Assembly: GCF_036634175.1 (NCBI RefSeq)
Contig: NZ_JAZIFX010000001.1
Location: 3,410,001-3,474,000, forward strand
Reading direction: 5' to 3'
From: Streptomyces sp. P9-A2
GTDB taxonomy: Bacteria; Actinomycetota; Actinomycetes; Streptomycetales; Streptomycetaceae
Length of the DNA stretch: 64,000 nucleotides
Shown: positions 42,626 through 51,320 of the stretch, piece after piece
Position numbering within the stretch: the first letter of the stretch is position 1
How the letters are laid out: each line of letters starts with the position of its first letter
Made by a program: the position numbers and the translations under genes
Notes under the pieces: model-generated
Seen by the model: the letters and a program-made list of their open reading frames with translations, nothing else
What the model was told of the DNA's origin: nothing
Database searches by the model: none

Positions 42626-43144
42626 ACGCTGGGCCTTGACGATCTGCGGCATCGTCCAGGCGCTCAACTGGTTGAAGTACCCGGTGGCGGGGCTCTGCAC
42701 CGACTGGACGATCGCCTTGAGTCCGCCGACGGTCCGCTTCATCTGCGCCTCGATGTCGGGGTTGTCCAGGCGGAACTTCTCGACCCCGCCGGACGATTCG
42801 ACCCACGCCGAGACGTCCGTGTACTGGGCGGTGTGCTGCAACCAGTCCAGGAAGTGCTCGACGCCGATCTGGACGAAATCATCGAAGTAGGGGTCCCAGT
42901 CGTTCTCGAAGGTCGTGGCCCACATCAGCCGTTGCCCGTTGTCGAAGATCACGTGGCGGCTGTCCCGCAGGCCGGTGTGGATGTTCTTGTCAGGGGGGAT
43001 TTGGTGGAGCACGTCGGCGAACCGCTGAGTCGCCGCGCGCAGCTCGTCCTCGTGGCCGGGCAGGACGTTCCAGTACGTGGCCAGCTCGGAGATCACTCCG
43101 TCGCTGAGCCCCTTCCCCGACTTCACATTGGTCGTGGTTGTCAT
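42527..43144 (-). CDS. DyP-operon protein, alpha/beta-barrel-like, paralogue 1
   Basis: 205 residues. The core LATYWNVLPGHEDELRAATQ, RHVIFDNGQRLMWATTF and WDPYFDDF resembles a ferredoxin-like dimeric alpha/beta barrel, the same fold class as DyP and EthD proteins. The last 29 residues (from EAFQQVLDDPRAAEALQHPA to LLEMAAD) are almost identical to those of the next gene. Function unknown; gene order suggests a partner of the peroxidase. Start ATG 43144 has AGGAGGAAGAC upstream. Confidence 0.75.
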   Translation of the reverse strand: MTTTTNVKSGKGLSDGVISELATYWNVLPGHEDELRAATQRFADVLHQIPPDKNIHTGLRDSRHVIFDNGQRLMWATTFENDWDPYFDDFVQIGVEHFLDWLQHTAQYTDVSAWVESSGGVEKFRLDNPDIEAQMKRTVGGLKAIVQSVQSPATGYFNQLSAWTMPQIVKAQRLQEAFQQVLDDPRAAEALQHPALEPLLEMAAD

Positions 43145-43304
43145 GTCTTCCTCCTGTACGAGCCGGGCGACCCGTCGCGTTGATCCCGAGAGATGTTGTG
43201 ACCTCGGTGGACTCCTGATCGGGATGTCGACCGCCCCACGAAACGCACGTCTTGCCGCGGACCGCAGGATCCGCGCCGCCGACCCCGCGGGTCCGCCGGC
43301 CGGT

Positions 43305-43403
43305 TCAGTCGGCGGCCATTTCGAGCAGCGGCTTCAGCGCCGGGTGCTGGAGCGCCTCCGCGGCGCGAGGGTCGTCGAGCACCTGCTGGAATGCCTGCTG
43401 CAG
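43305..43403 (-). repeat. 99-bp direct repeat, copy 2 (3' end of paralogue 2)
   Basis: See 42527-42625; the spacing between copies is 778 bp. It is long and similar enough for recombination that would fuse the two genes. Confidence 0.95.
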
Positions 43404-43841
43404 GGCCAGCGCCTTCAAGACCTGCTTCACCGTCGGCTCGGGATAGGCGCAAACAAAGTTGCCCGCCACCACCGTGTGCTCCTTGAACCACTCCTTGATG
43501 TGGGGGGACTTGACGCCCGGGTAACCCTGCACGTGCCCCCAGGTCTCGTCGAAGGCCCGGCCGATGTCCGTGCGGGCGAAGTCGTCGATGTACACATCCC
43601 ACGGTCCATCGAAGCTGCTGGCGAACATGAGCCGCGTGTCACCGTCCAGGAGGACGAACCGGGCCTCGTGCAGCGTGCCGATCTCCTTGATGGCCTGCTG
43701 GATGTGCGGGTCCGACCTGTGCCGCTCCAGGGTGTCGCGCAGCGCCTCTTCGCGCCCCGGGATGACGTCCCCGATGGCGAGGAACTCCGACCTCGGTCCC
43801 ACCTTCAGTCCCGCCCGGTACTCGTTGATCGTGCTTGTCAT
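43305..43841 (-). CDS. DyP-operon protein, alpha/beta-barrel-like, paralogue 2
   Basis: 178 residues, first gene of the peroxidase operon. It shares the core pattern with paralogue 1: FLAIGDVIPGREEALRDTLE, ARFVLLDGDTRLMFASSF, WDVYIDDF, about 30% by eye, then diverges, and ends in the same tail (QQAFQQVLDDPRAAEALQHP to LLEMAAD). I start at ATG 43841 behind AGGAGAG. A shared tail on otherwise different proteins suggests a docking or sorting tag. No catalytic motif. Confidence 0.75.
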   Translation of the reverse strand: MTSTINEYRAGLKVGPRSEFLAIGDVIPGREEALRDTLERHRSDPHIQQAIKEIGTLHEARFVLLDGDTRLMFASSFDGPWDVYIDDFARTDIGRAFDETWGHVQGYPGVKSPHIKEWFKEHTVVAGNFVCAYPEPTVKQVLKALALQQAFQQVLDDPRAAEALQHPALKPLLEMAAD

Positions 43842-44277
43842 GGCTCTCTCCTGTGTGCGCTGTGTCACCTCTCGCGTTGACGCGAGAGGACAGAAGTGCC
43901 GTCGGCGGCCTGCTGAGCTCGATGACGACGTTGCGTGAACCGCCGGCCGCCTCACGGATAGAGCGCCAGTCACCCCGGACCCCACCGGCAGCCTCGGCGC
44001 AGGTCACCTCCGCCCATCCCGCGACGTCATCGGCTTCGACCTCAGCGGCCGCTCGGCACAGTCCCGCCACCAACGACGCTAGGGCGCGGCAGACGACGTG
44101 GAATCCCCGAAATCCTTAGTCCACCGCTCCGGGCGGGTGTCGCTTCCGGGGCCGCCGGCCGACCCGATCGGGCTTCCCGGATCCGACGACGACGCTCGAT
44201 GGCAGGCCGCGGGATCAGCGGCGTCCACCGAGGAGGAGACGGTCGGAGGCGGGGATCGGGTGGAAGACGTCGGAACC
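43842..44277 (-). promoter_or_regulatory. 436-bp leader region of the DyP operon
   Basis: No gene with coding bias beyond antisense-type frames. The region lies between the end of the LuxR gene and the first operon gene and should contain the operon promoter. No specific boxes identified. Confidence 0.4.
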
Positions 44278-47025
44278 CTAGTCGAGGACACGGTGGGCGA
44301 GCTGGGTGCGGGAGGTCACCCCGAGCTTCCGGAACACCTTGCGCAGGTGGTACTCCACGGTGCTGGGGCTGACGAACAGCTGCGCGGCGATCTCCCGGTT
44401 CGCCTCTCCTCGGCTCACCAGGGCGGCGATCTGCGCCTCCTGGGGGGTGAGCTCCTCGGGGGTCCCCAGCTCCCGCTTCCGGGCGCACTCGCCCGTGGCG
44501 CGCAGTTCCACGCGCGCCCGCTCGGCGAAGCCATGGAGGCCCATGCCGTCGAACATGTCGTGCGCGGTGCGCAGCTGGTCGCGTGCCTCCCGACGCCGAC
44601 GCTGGCGGCGCAGCCACTCGCCGTAGAGGAGGTGGGCGCGGGCGAGCTGGGGAGCGGCTCGGGTCCGGCCGAGCAGCGGGAGCGCGTCCTCGTACTCCTG
44701 CCGGGCCTCGGCCGGGGTGGCCAGCAGGGCCCGGGAGCGGGCGAGCAACCCGAGGGCGAGGGGAGTGCCGGTCGCGGTCGCGCGGTCCTCCAGACGATGG
44801 AGTGCGCGTTCTGCCAGGTCTCGCCGACCGGCGCGGACGGCTGCCTCTACCAGGTCGGGCAGTGCCTGGGTCCCGACGAGCGGCGTGTCGTCGGTGTACG
44901 CCGCATCCAGGCATCCGATGGCGGAGCCGTAGTTGCCGAGGCTGATCTCCAGCACGCCGAGGAAATAGGCCGCCATGGCCATCTCACCGGCGGCGCCCCT
45001 GCCCGGGGCCTCCCGTGCGACCGCCGCCGCGGTCGCACGCGCTTCCGCCTCGCGGCCGCTCAGGCTGAGGGTGAGCAGCGTGTGCGCGCCCGTGGGAGGG
45101 ACGATGGCGGGATTGCCGGTCATCTCCGCCAGTTCGTGCGCCTCCGCCTCCGCGGCCCGGGCCGCGGCCAGCCGTCCGGCGGGCCCGTCGACATAGGCGC
45201 TCCGGAAGGCGAGCGCGCCGGCCAGCCTGGCCAAGGCGCCGCTCGCGCGAGCCCGGTCGATCCAGTCAGTGGTCAGCCGCTCCACCGAGGCGTCGTCCAA
45301 CAGATCGGCGGCCGCGACGGCGGCCAGTTCCAGTCGTTGGAGCGCGACGTCGGGGTCCACCTCGTCCACGAGGAAGGCCTGGATCGCGCGGCGCAACGCC
45401 GGCATGGCCGCCGCATAACCACCGGTCACCCGTGCGGTGTAGCCCTGGAGCAGCAGATTGGCTGCCGAGTCCGGAAGGTCGCCCGTAGGTGGCAGATTCC
45501 GCGCCGTTCGGGCGTTCTCGCACAGGAGGGAGGCGCTGGGCGCCCACCCGGCGAACACCGCGGCCTCCAGTGCGCAGAGCAGCGCGTCCCTCGCGGCGCA
45601 CGGGTCGAGCGGCCGCAATCGCCGTGCCGCACAGGCCAGGACGGAGGCGGACTCGGCCACCTGTCCGCGGTGGAACCGGATCCTTCCCTTCAGCTCGGTC
45701 GCCTGCGCGGTCGACAGCGGATCGTGCAGACCCGTGGCGGCCTCGGCCAGCAGGGCCTCGGCCCGGTCGACCGCCCCCGCGACCACGTGGGCCTGTGCTG
45801 CCGACAGTCGGCGCTCGGCCCGCCGCTCCTCGTCGGGGGTCAGCAACGCCGCGCGCTCCAGGAGCGCAGCCGCGGCGGCGTAGCCACCACGGCTCCTGGC
45901 CCGGTCCGCTGCCGCCACCAGCTGATCCGCGACCCCGTCGTCGGGCCTGGCGGTGGCCGCGGCCAGGTGCCAGGCCCGGGGAGCCGGATCGCGCTGCGGA
46001 TCGCAGGCCGCCGCGAGGGCCCGGTGGGCCTCCCGCCGCCGACCCGGGGCCACGGCGTGGTAGACCGCCGAGCGGACGAGCGGGTGGGAGAACCGCACCT
46101 CCGGCCAGAAGGCCACCATTCCCGCGGCCTCCGCGGGCACCGCGGCGGCCTCCGGGATGCCCAGCGCGGCGGCCGCGTGCCACAGCCGATCGCCGCGGCC
46201 CGGCTGCTCCGCCGCCGCCAGCAACAGCAGCGTCTGTGTGTCCGTGGGAAGTTTCCGCACGCGGCGCCCGAACAGGTCTTCGAGCTCGTGGCCGACGGGC
46301 AGCGGCTCGGGCAGCGGTACCTGTCCGCGCAGTTGCTCCGGGGTCAGCTCGGCCGTGGCCTCGACAATGGCCAGGGGGTTGCCACCGGTCCCGGCGACGA
46401 TGCGCTCCGCCACTCCGGCCTCGGTGGGCCGGCCGCCCGCGGTCGCCAGCAGCTCGTGCGCGTCCGGCTCCGGCAGGCCGGCGAGCCGAAGACCCGGCAA
46501 CGCCTGCAGATGGGGGTCCGGCTCCGTGGTTTCCCGGATCGCGAACAGCATCCCGACTTTGTCGGCCAGCAGCCGGCGGGCCACGAAGCCGAAAACGTCG
46601 GCGGACTCGTCGTCCAGCCACTGCGCGTCGTCGATCACGCACAGGACCGGCCGGACCTCGGCGGCGTCTGCCAGCAGCGTCAGCACGGCCAGACCGACCA
46701 GGAACGGATCGGCCGGCGGCCCGCTCACCAGCCCGAAGGCCACGCCCAGCGCCCGCCGCTGCGGCCCGGGCAGCCGGTCCACGCTGTGCAGGAAGGGGCC
46801 GAGCAACTGGTGGACGGCGGCAAAGCCCAGGGCCATCTCCGACTCGACCGCCACCGTCCGGACGATCTGCAGGTCCGCGGCACGCTCGACCGCGTAGTCG
46901 AGCAACGCCGACTTCCCCACTCCAGGCTCCCCGCGGAGGACCAGCGCGCCGCTCATCCCGGCCCGCACGCTGTCAAGCTCTTGGTGGAGCGCCTGCTTCT
47001 CCGCGCGACGGTCAATCAACCGCAC
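44278..47025 (-). CDS. Large ATP-binding LuxR-family (LAL) regulator
   Basis: 915 residues. P-loop GEPGVGKS (32-39) and Walker B VLCVIDDAQWLDD give an AAA/STAND switch. A long TPR-like helical middle and a C-terminal LuxR helix-turn-helix (LTPQEAQIAALVSRGEANRE, IAAQLFVSPSTVEYHLRKVF) follow. LAL proteins are activators that respond to a ligand. It is on the same strand directly upstream of the DyP operon and is the best candidate for its activator. The GTG start 47025 lacks a good ribosome-binding site. Confidence 0.9.
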   Translation of the reverse strand: MRLIDRRAEKQALHQELDSVRAGMSGALVLRGEPGVGKSALLDYAVERAADLQIVRTVAVESEMALGFAAVHQLLGPFLHSVDRLPGPQRRALGVAFGLVSGPPADPFLVGLAVLTLLADAAEVRPVLCVIDDAQWLDDESADVFGFVARRLLADKVGMLFAIRETTEPDPHLQALPGLRLAGLPEPDAHELLATAGGRPTEAGVAERIVAGTGGNPLAIVEATAELTPEQLRGQVPLPEPLPVGHELEDLFGRRVRKLPTDTQTLLLLAAAEQPGRGDRLWHAAAALGIPEAAAVPAEAAGMVAFWPEVRFSHPLVRSAVYHAVAPGRRREAHRALAAACDPQRDPAPRAWHLAAATARPDDGVADQLVAAADRARSRGGYAAAAALLERAALLTPDEERRAERRLSAAQAHVVAGAVDRAEALLAEAATGLHDPLSTAQATELKGRIRFHRGQVAESASVLACAARRLRPLDPCAARDALLCALEAAVFAGWAPSASLLCENARTARNLPPTGDLPDSAANLLLQGYTARVTGGYAAAMPALRRAIQAFLVDEVDPDVALQRLELAAVAAADLLDDASVERLTTDWIDRARASGALARLAGALAFRSAYVDGPAGRLAAARAAEAEAHELAEMTGNPAIVPPTGAHTLLTLSLSGREAEARATAAAVAREAPGRGAAGEMAMAAYFLGVLEISLGNYGSAIGCLDAAYTDDTPLVGTQALPDLVEAAVRAGRRDLAERALHRLEDRATATGTPLALGLLARSRALLATPAEARQEYEDALPLLGRTRAAPQLARAHLLYGEWLRRQRRRREARDQLRTAHDMFDGMGLHGFAERARVELRATGECARKRELGTPEELTPQEAQIAALVSRGEANREIAAQLFVSPSTVEYHLRKVFRKLGVTSRTQLAHRVLD

Positions 47026-47242
47026 TTAACGACCGTAATCCTCATCGCCCTTTCGTGCAGCTTCCCGACCGACGGCATCCACGACCCCCACCGGAGCGCC
47101 GACACGACACGCCACCACTCCCACGTGATCACCGACCCTATGCCCGACCAGCGGAAACGCGGTCCTCAAGTCCGGAAAGACAACAACTTCCCAAAAGGAC
47201 AAGCTCAGTGGCCCCATGTTGGGCTGACCGGCTGGTCAACCG

Positions 47243-48214
47243 TCAACCGTTGCCCCCTGCTCGCAGTGCTCCCGGGCGCCCGGGCACGCGCTCCGGCGGG
47301 ATCCCCGGCCGGTCCTTCGGCAGCAGCACACGCAGGGCACCCGGCCGAATTCCACACATGACGGGGAGAGGGAGCGTCACCGCTTCGCCGTCGATCCCCG
47401 CGTCCAGGTGCCGCACGTCACCGTGCAACGTGATACCGGAAGCCGACCAGAGGACAGCCCCTTCACCTGCCGGACCAAGACCGCGCTTGTGTCGTCGCAG
47501 TTCGCTGCGCAGGTGCCGGAGGAGATCCGGAGGCGTCTCCGTCGGGCGCTTGAGGACGATGCCGCCCAGCATTCCTGTGCTGAGCGCAAAGCGACGCCCC
47601 AGCCAGCGCGGTGTGGCCAGGTGGTAGGGGTTGTTGGAGATCAGCACCACCTGCGGGAACTCGACGGTCCCCCATGGGGTGTCCACGCAGGCCTCGACCC
47701 ACTGCTTGCCCTTGAGGTAATCGGGTGCCACCGCAGCGAAAGCGCGCTTCTTGTCCTCCCGGTACCCGGGCTCCAGCAGGGCGTCGGCGTACATGCCGAA
47801 AGAGACGTTGTTGACGAAGACGCGCGGGCCGAGCACCCCCAGGTCCACCCGTGCGGGCTCACCGTCGACCAGGGCGCCCAGCGCCTGCGCCGGATCGCGG
47901 ACGTCGAGGCCCAGGTCCCGGGCGAAGTGGTTGCGGGTGCCCGCCGGAACCACCACCAGCGACCGGCCCGCGTCGGCGGCCACCGCGGCGACCGCCGATA
48001 CAGTGCCGTCGCCGCCCGCGACTCCCAGCACCTGTGCCCCCTGCTGGACGGCGTTCCTCGCGAGCGACGCTGCGTCCTCATCCGCGCTGGTCATCCAGAC
48101 CTGGGCGCCTATGTCCTCGGCCCGCTGGACCAGACCGTAACGAGCAGGCTTACCACCGCCCGAGCGCGGATTCGTCACGATCACTACCCGGGCACGCGTC
48201 CGAGCGCCGGCCAT
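47243..48214 (-). CDS. Diacylglycerol/sphingosine kinase-like lipid kinase (DagK/YegS type)
   Basis: 323 residues. NPRSGGGK near the N-terminus, the nucleotide motif GGDGTVSAV and PAGTRNHFARDLGL are the hallmarks of the DAGK catalytic domain; the C-terminal beta part follows (LWSASGITLHGDVRHLDAG). The enzyme would phosphorylate a lipid at the membrane. I start at ATG 48214 (GTG 48217 also fits); the frame is open 320 bp upstream but that part is Arg/Ala-rich and not in the family. Isolated gene between LuxR and HdeD genes. Confidence 0.85.
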   Translation of the reverse strand: MAGARTRARVVIVTNPRSGGGKPARYGLVQRAEDIGAQVWMTSADEDAASLARNAVQQGAQVLGVAGGDGTVSAVAAVAADAGRSLVVVPAGTRNHFARDLGLDVRDPAQALGALVDGEPARVDLGVLGPRVFVNNVSFGMYADALLEPGYREDKKRAFAAVAPDYLKGKQWVEACVDTPWGTVEFPQVVLISNNPYHLATPRWLGRRFALSTGMLGGIVLKRPTETPPDLLRHLRSELRRHKRGLGPAGEGAVLWSASGITLHGDVRHLDAGIDGEAVTLPLPVMCGIRPGALRVLLPKDRPGIPPERVPGRPGALRAGGNG

Positions 48215-48564
48215 CACCGCACCCACTTTCGCCGCTGAGGCCGGCCTTCGACCGACCGATTGAAGCCGTAGGACCAGGCTGGCAGATCCCGCGCCCTCTT
48301 CGCTGGCCGGGAACGACCGCTCGGCGCCTTTCCCTGCCCTGGGCACGCCACCAGATCGGAGCTGGTTCTCCAGCCGGATCGATAGCTGTGCCGGCGCCAG
48401 ACGGAAGAGCTGGTCGTCTGATGGCACGGGCACGTCCTCGCCGGGAGCGGCGGCAGCCGGCGGAGGGCCTGACCAGCGGTGGAGGGCGCCGATGAGCTTT
48501 GCGTGCCGCAGACACCCGGTACGGCGGGCGCTGCACAAGCGGGGTGCCGGAGCCTTTGCCGTGA

Positions 48565-49248
48565 TCAGTGTTGGGGATGTGGCTCGGAGTGGAACAGAGG
48601 ACGCCGCCGCCGCTTGGCAGCAGTGCCTGAAGCGAGGCGGCCGATTTCGATCCGCATCTTGATGGCGTGGAATACCTCAACCACCCCAAGAACTAGGGCC
48701 ATGACGCCCACCGCCAAGGTGAGCGCGGCAATCGAGGTGAACGGTGAGACGATCAGCACGACGCCCGCCAGCATGCTCATGATCCCGAAGAACAGCATCC
48801 AGCCACGCGCCGGCATGGCCGGGGCGGAGGAAGCCGTGGCCGTCATCATGATGCCGCGCAGCAGCCAGCTGAAGCCGATCCACAGGGCAAGCAGCAGGAC
48901 CGACTGCAGGGTGCCCCGGAAGCAGATCAGCCCGAGCAGGACGGAGAGCGCCCCCGTGATGAAATGCAGTGCCCGAAGATGACCGGGAACGTGAGTGCCG
49001 AAGGCGGCGACCAACTGGAAGACCCCGGTGACCAGCAGGTAGATGCCGAAGAGCACGCCGACGACCTGCAACGTCTCTTTCGGCCAGGCAAAAATCACGA
49101 CCCCCAGGGCGATAGTGGCCAGGCCCATGGTGAGAAGGATCTGCCAACTCAGGTTCGCCAGGGCACTCGGCTTTCCCATCGCAGAGGTGTCTCGTGGCTC
49201 CGCGCCGTGCGGAGAGTTGATATCCGAGGAACCGGAGGGATGCGTCAT
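48565..49248 (-). CDS. HdeD-family membrane protein
   Basis: 227 residues with six hydrophobic helices in three pairs (ILLTMGLATIALGVVIFAW, VLFGIYLLVTGVFQLVAAF, LLALWIGFSWLLRGIM), the DUF308/HdeD repeat architecture linked to acid and stress resistance. Start ATG 49248 with GGAGGAGA upstream. Extra N-terminal 30 and C-terminal 20 residues are polar. The presence with DyP and lipid-kinase genes gives this segment a stress theme, by inference only. Confidence 0.88.
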   Translation of the reverse strand: MTHPSGSSDINSPHGAEPRDTSAMGKPSALANLSWQILLTMGLATIALGVVIFAWPKETLQVVGVLFGIYLLVTGVFQLVAAFGTHVPGHLRALHFITGALSVLLGLICFRGTLQSVLLLALWIGFSWLLRGIMMTATASSAPAMPARGWMLFFGIMSMLAGVVLIVSPFTSIAALTLAVGVMALVLGVVEVFHAIKMRIEIGRLASGTAAKRRRRPLFHSEPHPQH

Positions 49249-49408
49249 GGTGTCTCCTCCTTCCGGGAACGACGTGGCCGAATTTGATGTACTTCCATCG
49301 TCACCCGTCCAGCCCCGTATCGCTCGGTCAGAACGCAGGTTCGCTCGTGCCACATCGGTGCCCCCGGACTTGCCCGTTGGCCGGCTCCCTCCGGGCGGTG
49401 TCATAGCC

Positions 49409-49979
49409 TCGAAGCAACAGTGCAGGTGAGAAGGGTTGCTCGTGGCAGTGCGGAGACCGTTGACGCTCGAGGAGCGTGAGGAGATCGCGGTCGGCCGCGC
49501 CCGGGACGAAGGGGTGCGGGAGATTGCGCGGCGGATCGGCCGGGACCCGTCGGTGGTCAGCCGGGAGATACGCCGGAACAGTTCGCGGCGCGGTTACCGG
49601 GCCTCGACCGCGGACCGTCGGGCCGCACAGCGACGTCGGCGCCCTCAACGGCAGGTGCTGAACACCGACTTGGTTCTGCGGGAGCGCGTCCTGGCGGACC
49701 TGCGGTACAGGCGGACACCGAACCAGATCGCGGGGCGTTTGAAACTCGAGTCCGCAGACGCGAGTGTGGCCCTCATGGAAGGCTCGCTCCCGGCCGGCGG
49801 GAAAACGATCTCGCACGAGGCCGTCTACACGTGGATCTACGCGCTGCCCAAGGGCGAGCTCGCCCGCCTGGGCGTGATGCTGCCCAGCCGCCGCACCGCC
49901 CGCGGCCCCCGCCGCTGCCTCGGCTACCTCACCCCACAGGAAGCCTTCCAGCGAGCCCTGACCGAAGATGTTGCTTCAA
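49409..49979 (+). mobile_element. Internally deleted IS30-family element
   Basis: About 570 bp between GAAGCAAC (49411-49418) and its inverted copy GTTGCTTC (49970-49977). It is roughly half the normal length because the transposase core is missing. It retains ends and so could be mobilised in trans. Confidence 0.6.
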
Positions 49980-49987
49980 CGAATTGA
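49442..49987 (+). pseudogene. IS30-family transposase with catalytic core deleted
   Basis: 181 codons, open throughout. The N-terminal part has the IS30 helix-turn-helix (RPLTLEEREEIAVGRARD, IARRIGRDPSVVSREIRRN) and continues to ISHEAVYTWIYALPKGELAR. Then, after RRTARGPRR, it jumps to the typical extreme C-terminus LGYLTPQEAFQRAL. The DDE region of roughly 200 residues between them is missing in frame. The product could still bind IS ends and act as an inhibitor. Confidence 0.8.
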
Positions 49988-50002
49988 CACCGCCGTGGCC
50001 AG

Positions 50003-50830
50003 TCAGCCGCGTGCGAATTCGAGGAGGTCGGCGTTGAACCGTTCCGCGAACTCGGGAACCATCGACAAGCCGTGCGGAGCACCCGGGTAGACCTTGAAGG
50101 TCACGTCCTTGACGAGCTTCGACGATTTATTCGCAGATGCCACAATGGGAACGATCTGATCGTCGTCGCCGTGAATGATCAGCGTGGGGATGTCGAACTT
50201 TTTGAGATCCTCAGTGAGGTCGGTCTCGGAGAACGCCTTGATGCAGTCGTAGGCGCCCTTGATGCCCACCGTCATGCTCCAGAGCCAGAACGCGTCGCGG
50301 GTCCCCTGCGAGACGGTCGATCCTTCGCGGTTGGCGCCGTAGAAGGGAGTACTGAGGTCCTTGTAGAACTGGGAACGGTCCGTCAGCACGCCTTTTCGGA
50401 GCTCGTCGAAGACGTCGATCGGCAGCCCCTCCGGGTTCGCTTCCGTCTTGAGCATCAACGGGGGGATCGCGCCGAGGAGAACCGCCTTGGTAACGCGACT
50501 CGAGCCGTGTCGGCCGATGTAGCGTGTGACCTCTCCTCCACCGGTCGAGTGACCGACCAGGATGACGTTATGAAGGTCGAGGGCCTCGATGACCGAGGCC
50601 AGATCTTCAGCGTACGTGTCGAGGTCGTTCCCCTCCCAGGGCTGGCCCGAGCGTCCACCCCCGCGCCGGTCGTGGGCCACAACCCGGAAGCCGTTGTCCG
50701 CCATCAGCTCCAGCTGCGGATCCCACGCGTCCGCGGTCAGTGGCCAGCCGTGGGAAAAGACCACCGGTGGGCCCGACCCCCAGTCCTTGAAGTAGATCTG
50801 CGTGCCGTCCTTGGCCGTGGCAAAGGCCAT
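50003..50830 (-). CDS. Alpha/beta hydrolase, non-haem chloroperoxidase/arylesterase type
   Basis: 275 residues, close to the usual 275-280. Oxyanion strand FSHGWPL, nucleophile S95 in GHSTGGG, acid within GDDDQ (222-226) and H253 in APHGLS form the catalytic triad. Proteins of this type hydrolyse esters and show perhydrolase/haloperoxidase activity with carboxylic acids and H2O2. No signal peptide. Start ATG 50830 with GAGAGG upstream. Convergent to the IS30 remnant, 15 bp away. Confidence 0.9.
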   Translation of the reverse strand: MAFATAKDGTQIYFKDWGSGPPVVFSHGWPLTADAWDPQLELMADNGFRVVAHDRRGGGRSGQPWEGNDLDTYAEDLASVIEALDLHNVILVGHSTGGGEVTRYIGRHGSSRVTKAVLLGAIPPLMLKTEANPEGLPIDVFDELRKGVLTDRSQFYKDLSTPFYGANREGSTVSQGTRDAFWLWSMTVGIKGAYDCIKAFSETDLTEDLKKFDIPTLIIHGDDDQIVPIVASANKSSKLVKDVTFKVYPGAPHGLSMVPEFAERFNADLLEFARG

Positions 50831-50849
50831 AATTGCCTCTCTAGCAATT
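50831..50849. promoter_or_regulatory. Inverted repeat at the hydrolase start
   Basis: AATTGC (50831-50836) and GCAATT (50844-50849) flank the ribosome-binding site of the hydrolase gene. They could form a small hairpin that masks it, or an operator. Confidence 0.4.
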
Positions 50850-51320
50850 GTCCGGAACTCCGCATTTCACGGGAATTCAGTGCCCGAGCCGCACTTGGAA
50901 TGTCACACCACGACCAGCAGCGGACGCACATGGGGGGGGCGACGGAGAGGTCGGCAGCGGAAGGCGGCTGATGAGCACGTAGTGAGTCCCACCCTACTCG
51001 GGAAGCTCCGCTTCAGCTCATCGGGCAGGCCACAGCGATCACCCCGCCCGCAGTTCGCATCGTAAACACCCGCTGTCCAGGACCCGGGGGGAACTTCAGT
51101 GAGGGCATACCCGCTGACCTGGCCGCGGGACGCGTGCTGCCCGGCCTCGCCTCTGAACCTCGACGCCACTCTGATCACCTGGCGCTCCGAGAGGGGCCCG
51201 GAGCCCGAAACGGAACCCGGATACCCGGGAACGCGTGTACGAAAAGACCTCGCTGCACGTGACTGGAGGTGACAGGATGCCTTCAACCAGCCTGTCAAAG
51301 GCCTGAGTTGGGGGAAGTTC
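50850..51320. other. 471-bp divergent intergenic region
   Basis: No convincing gene. It contains a G7 run (50934-50940) and lies between divergent hydrolase and amidase genes, so both promoters should be here. Confidence 0.4.

Noticed and set aside
42527..43841. Encapsulin cargo system around the DyP peroxidase
   Set aside because: No encapsulin shell gene is in the window and the DyP protein lacks the usual C-terminal loading peptide; the shared tail of the paralogues is kept as a separate observation.
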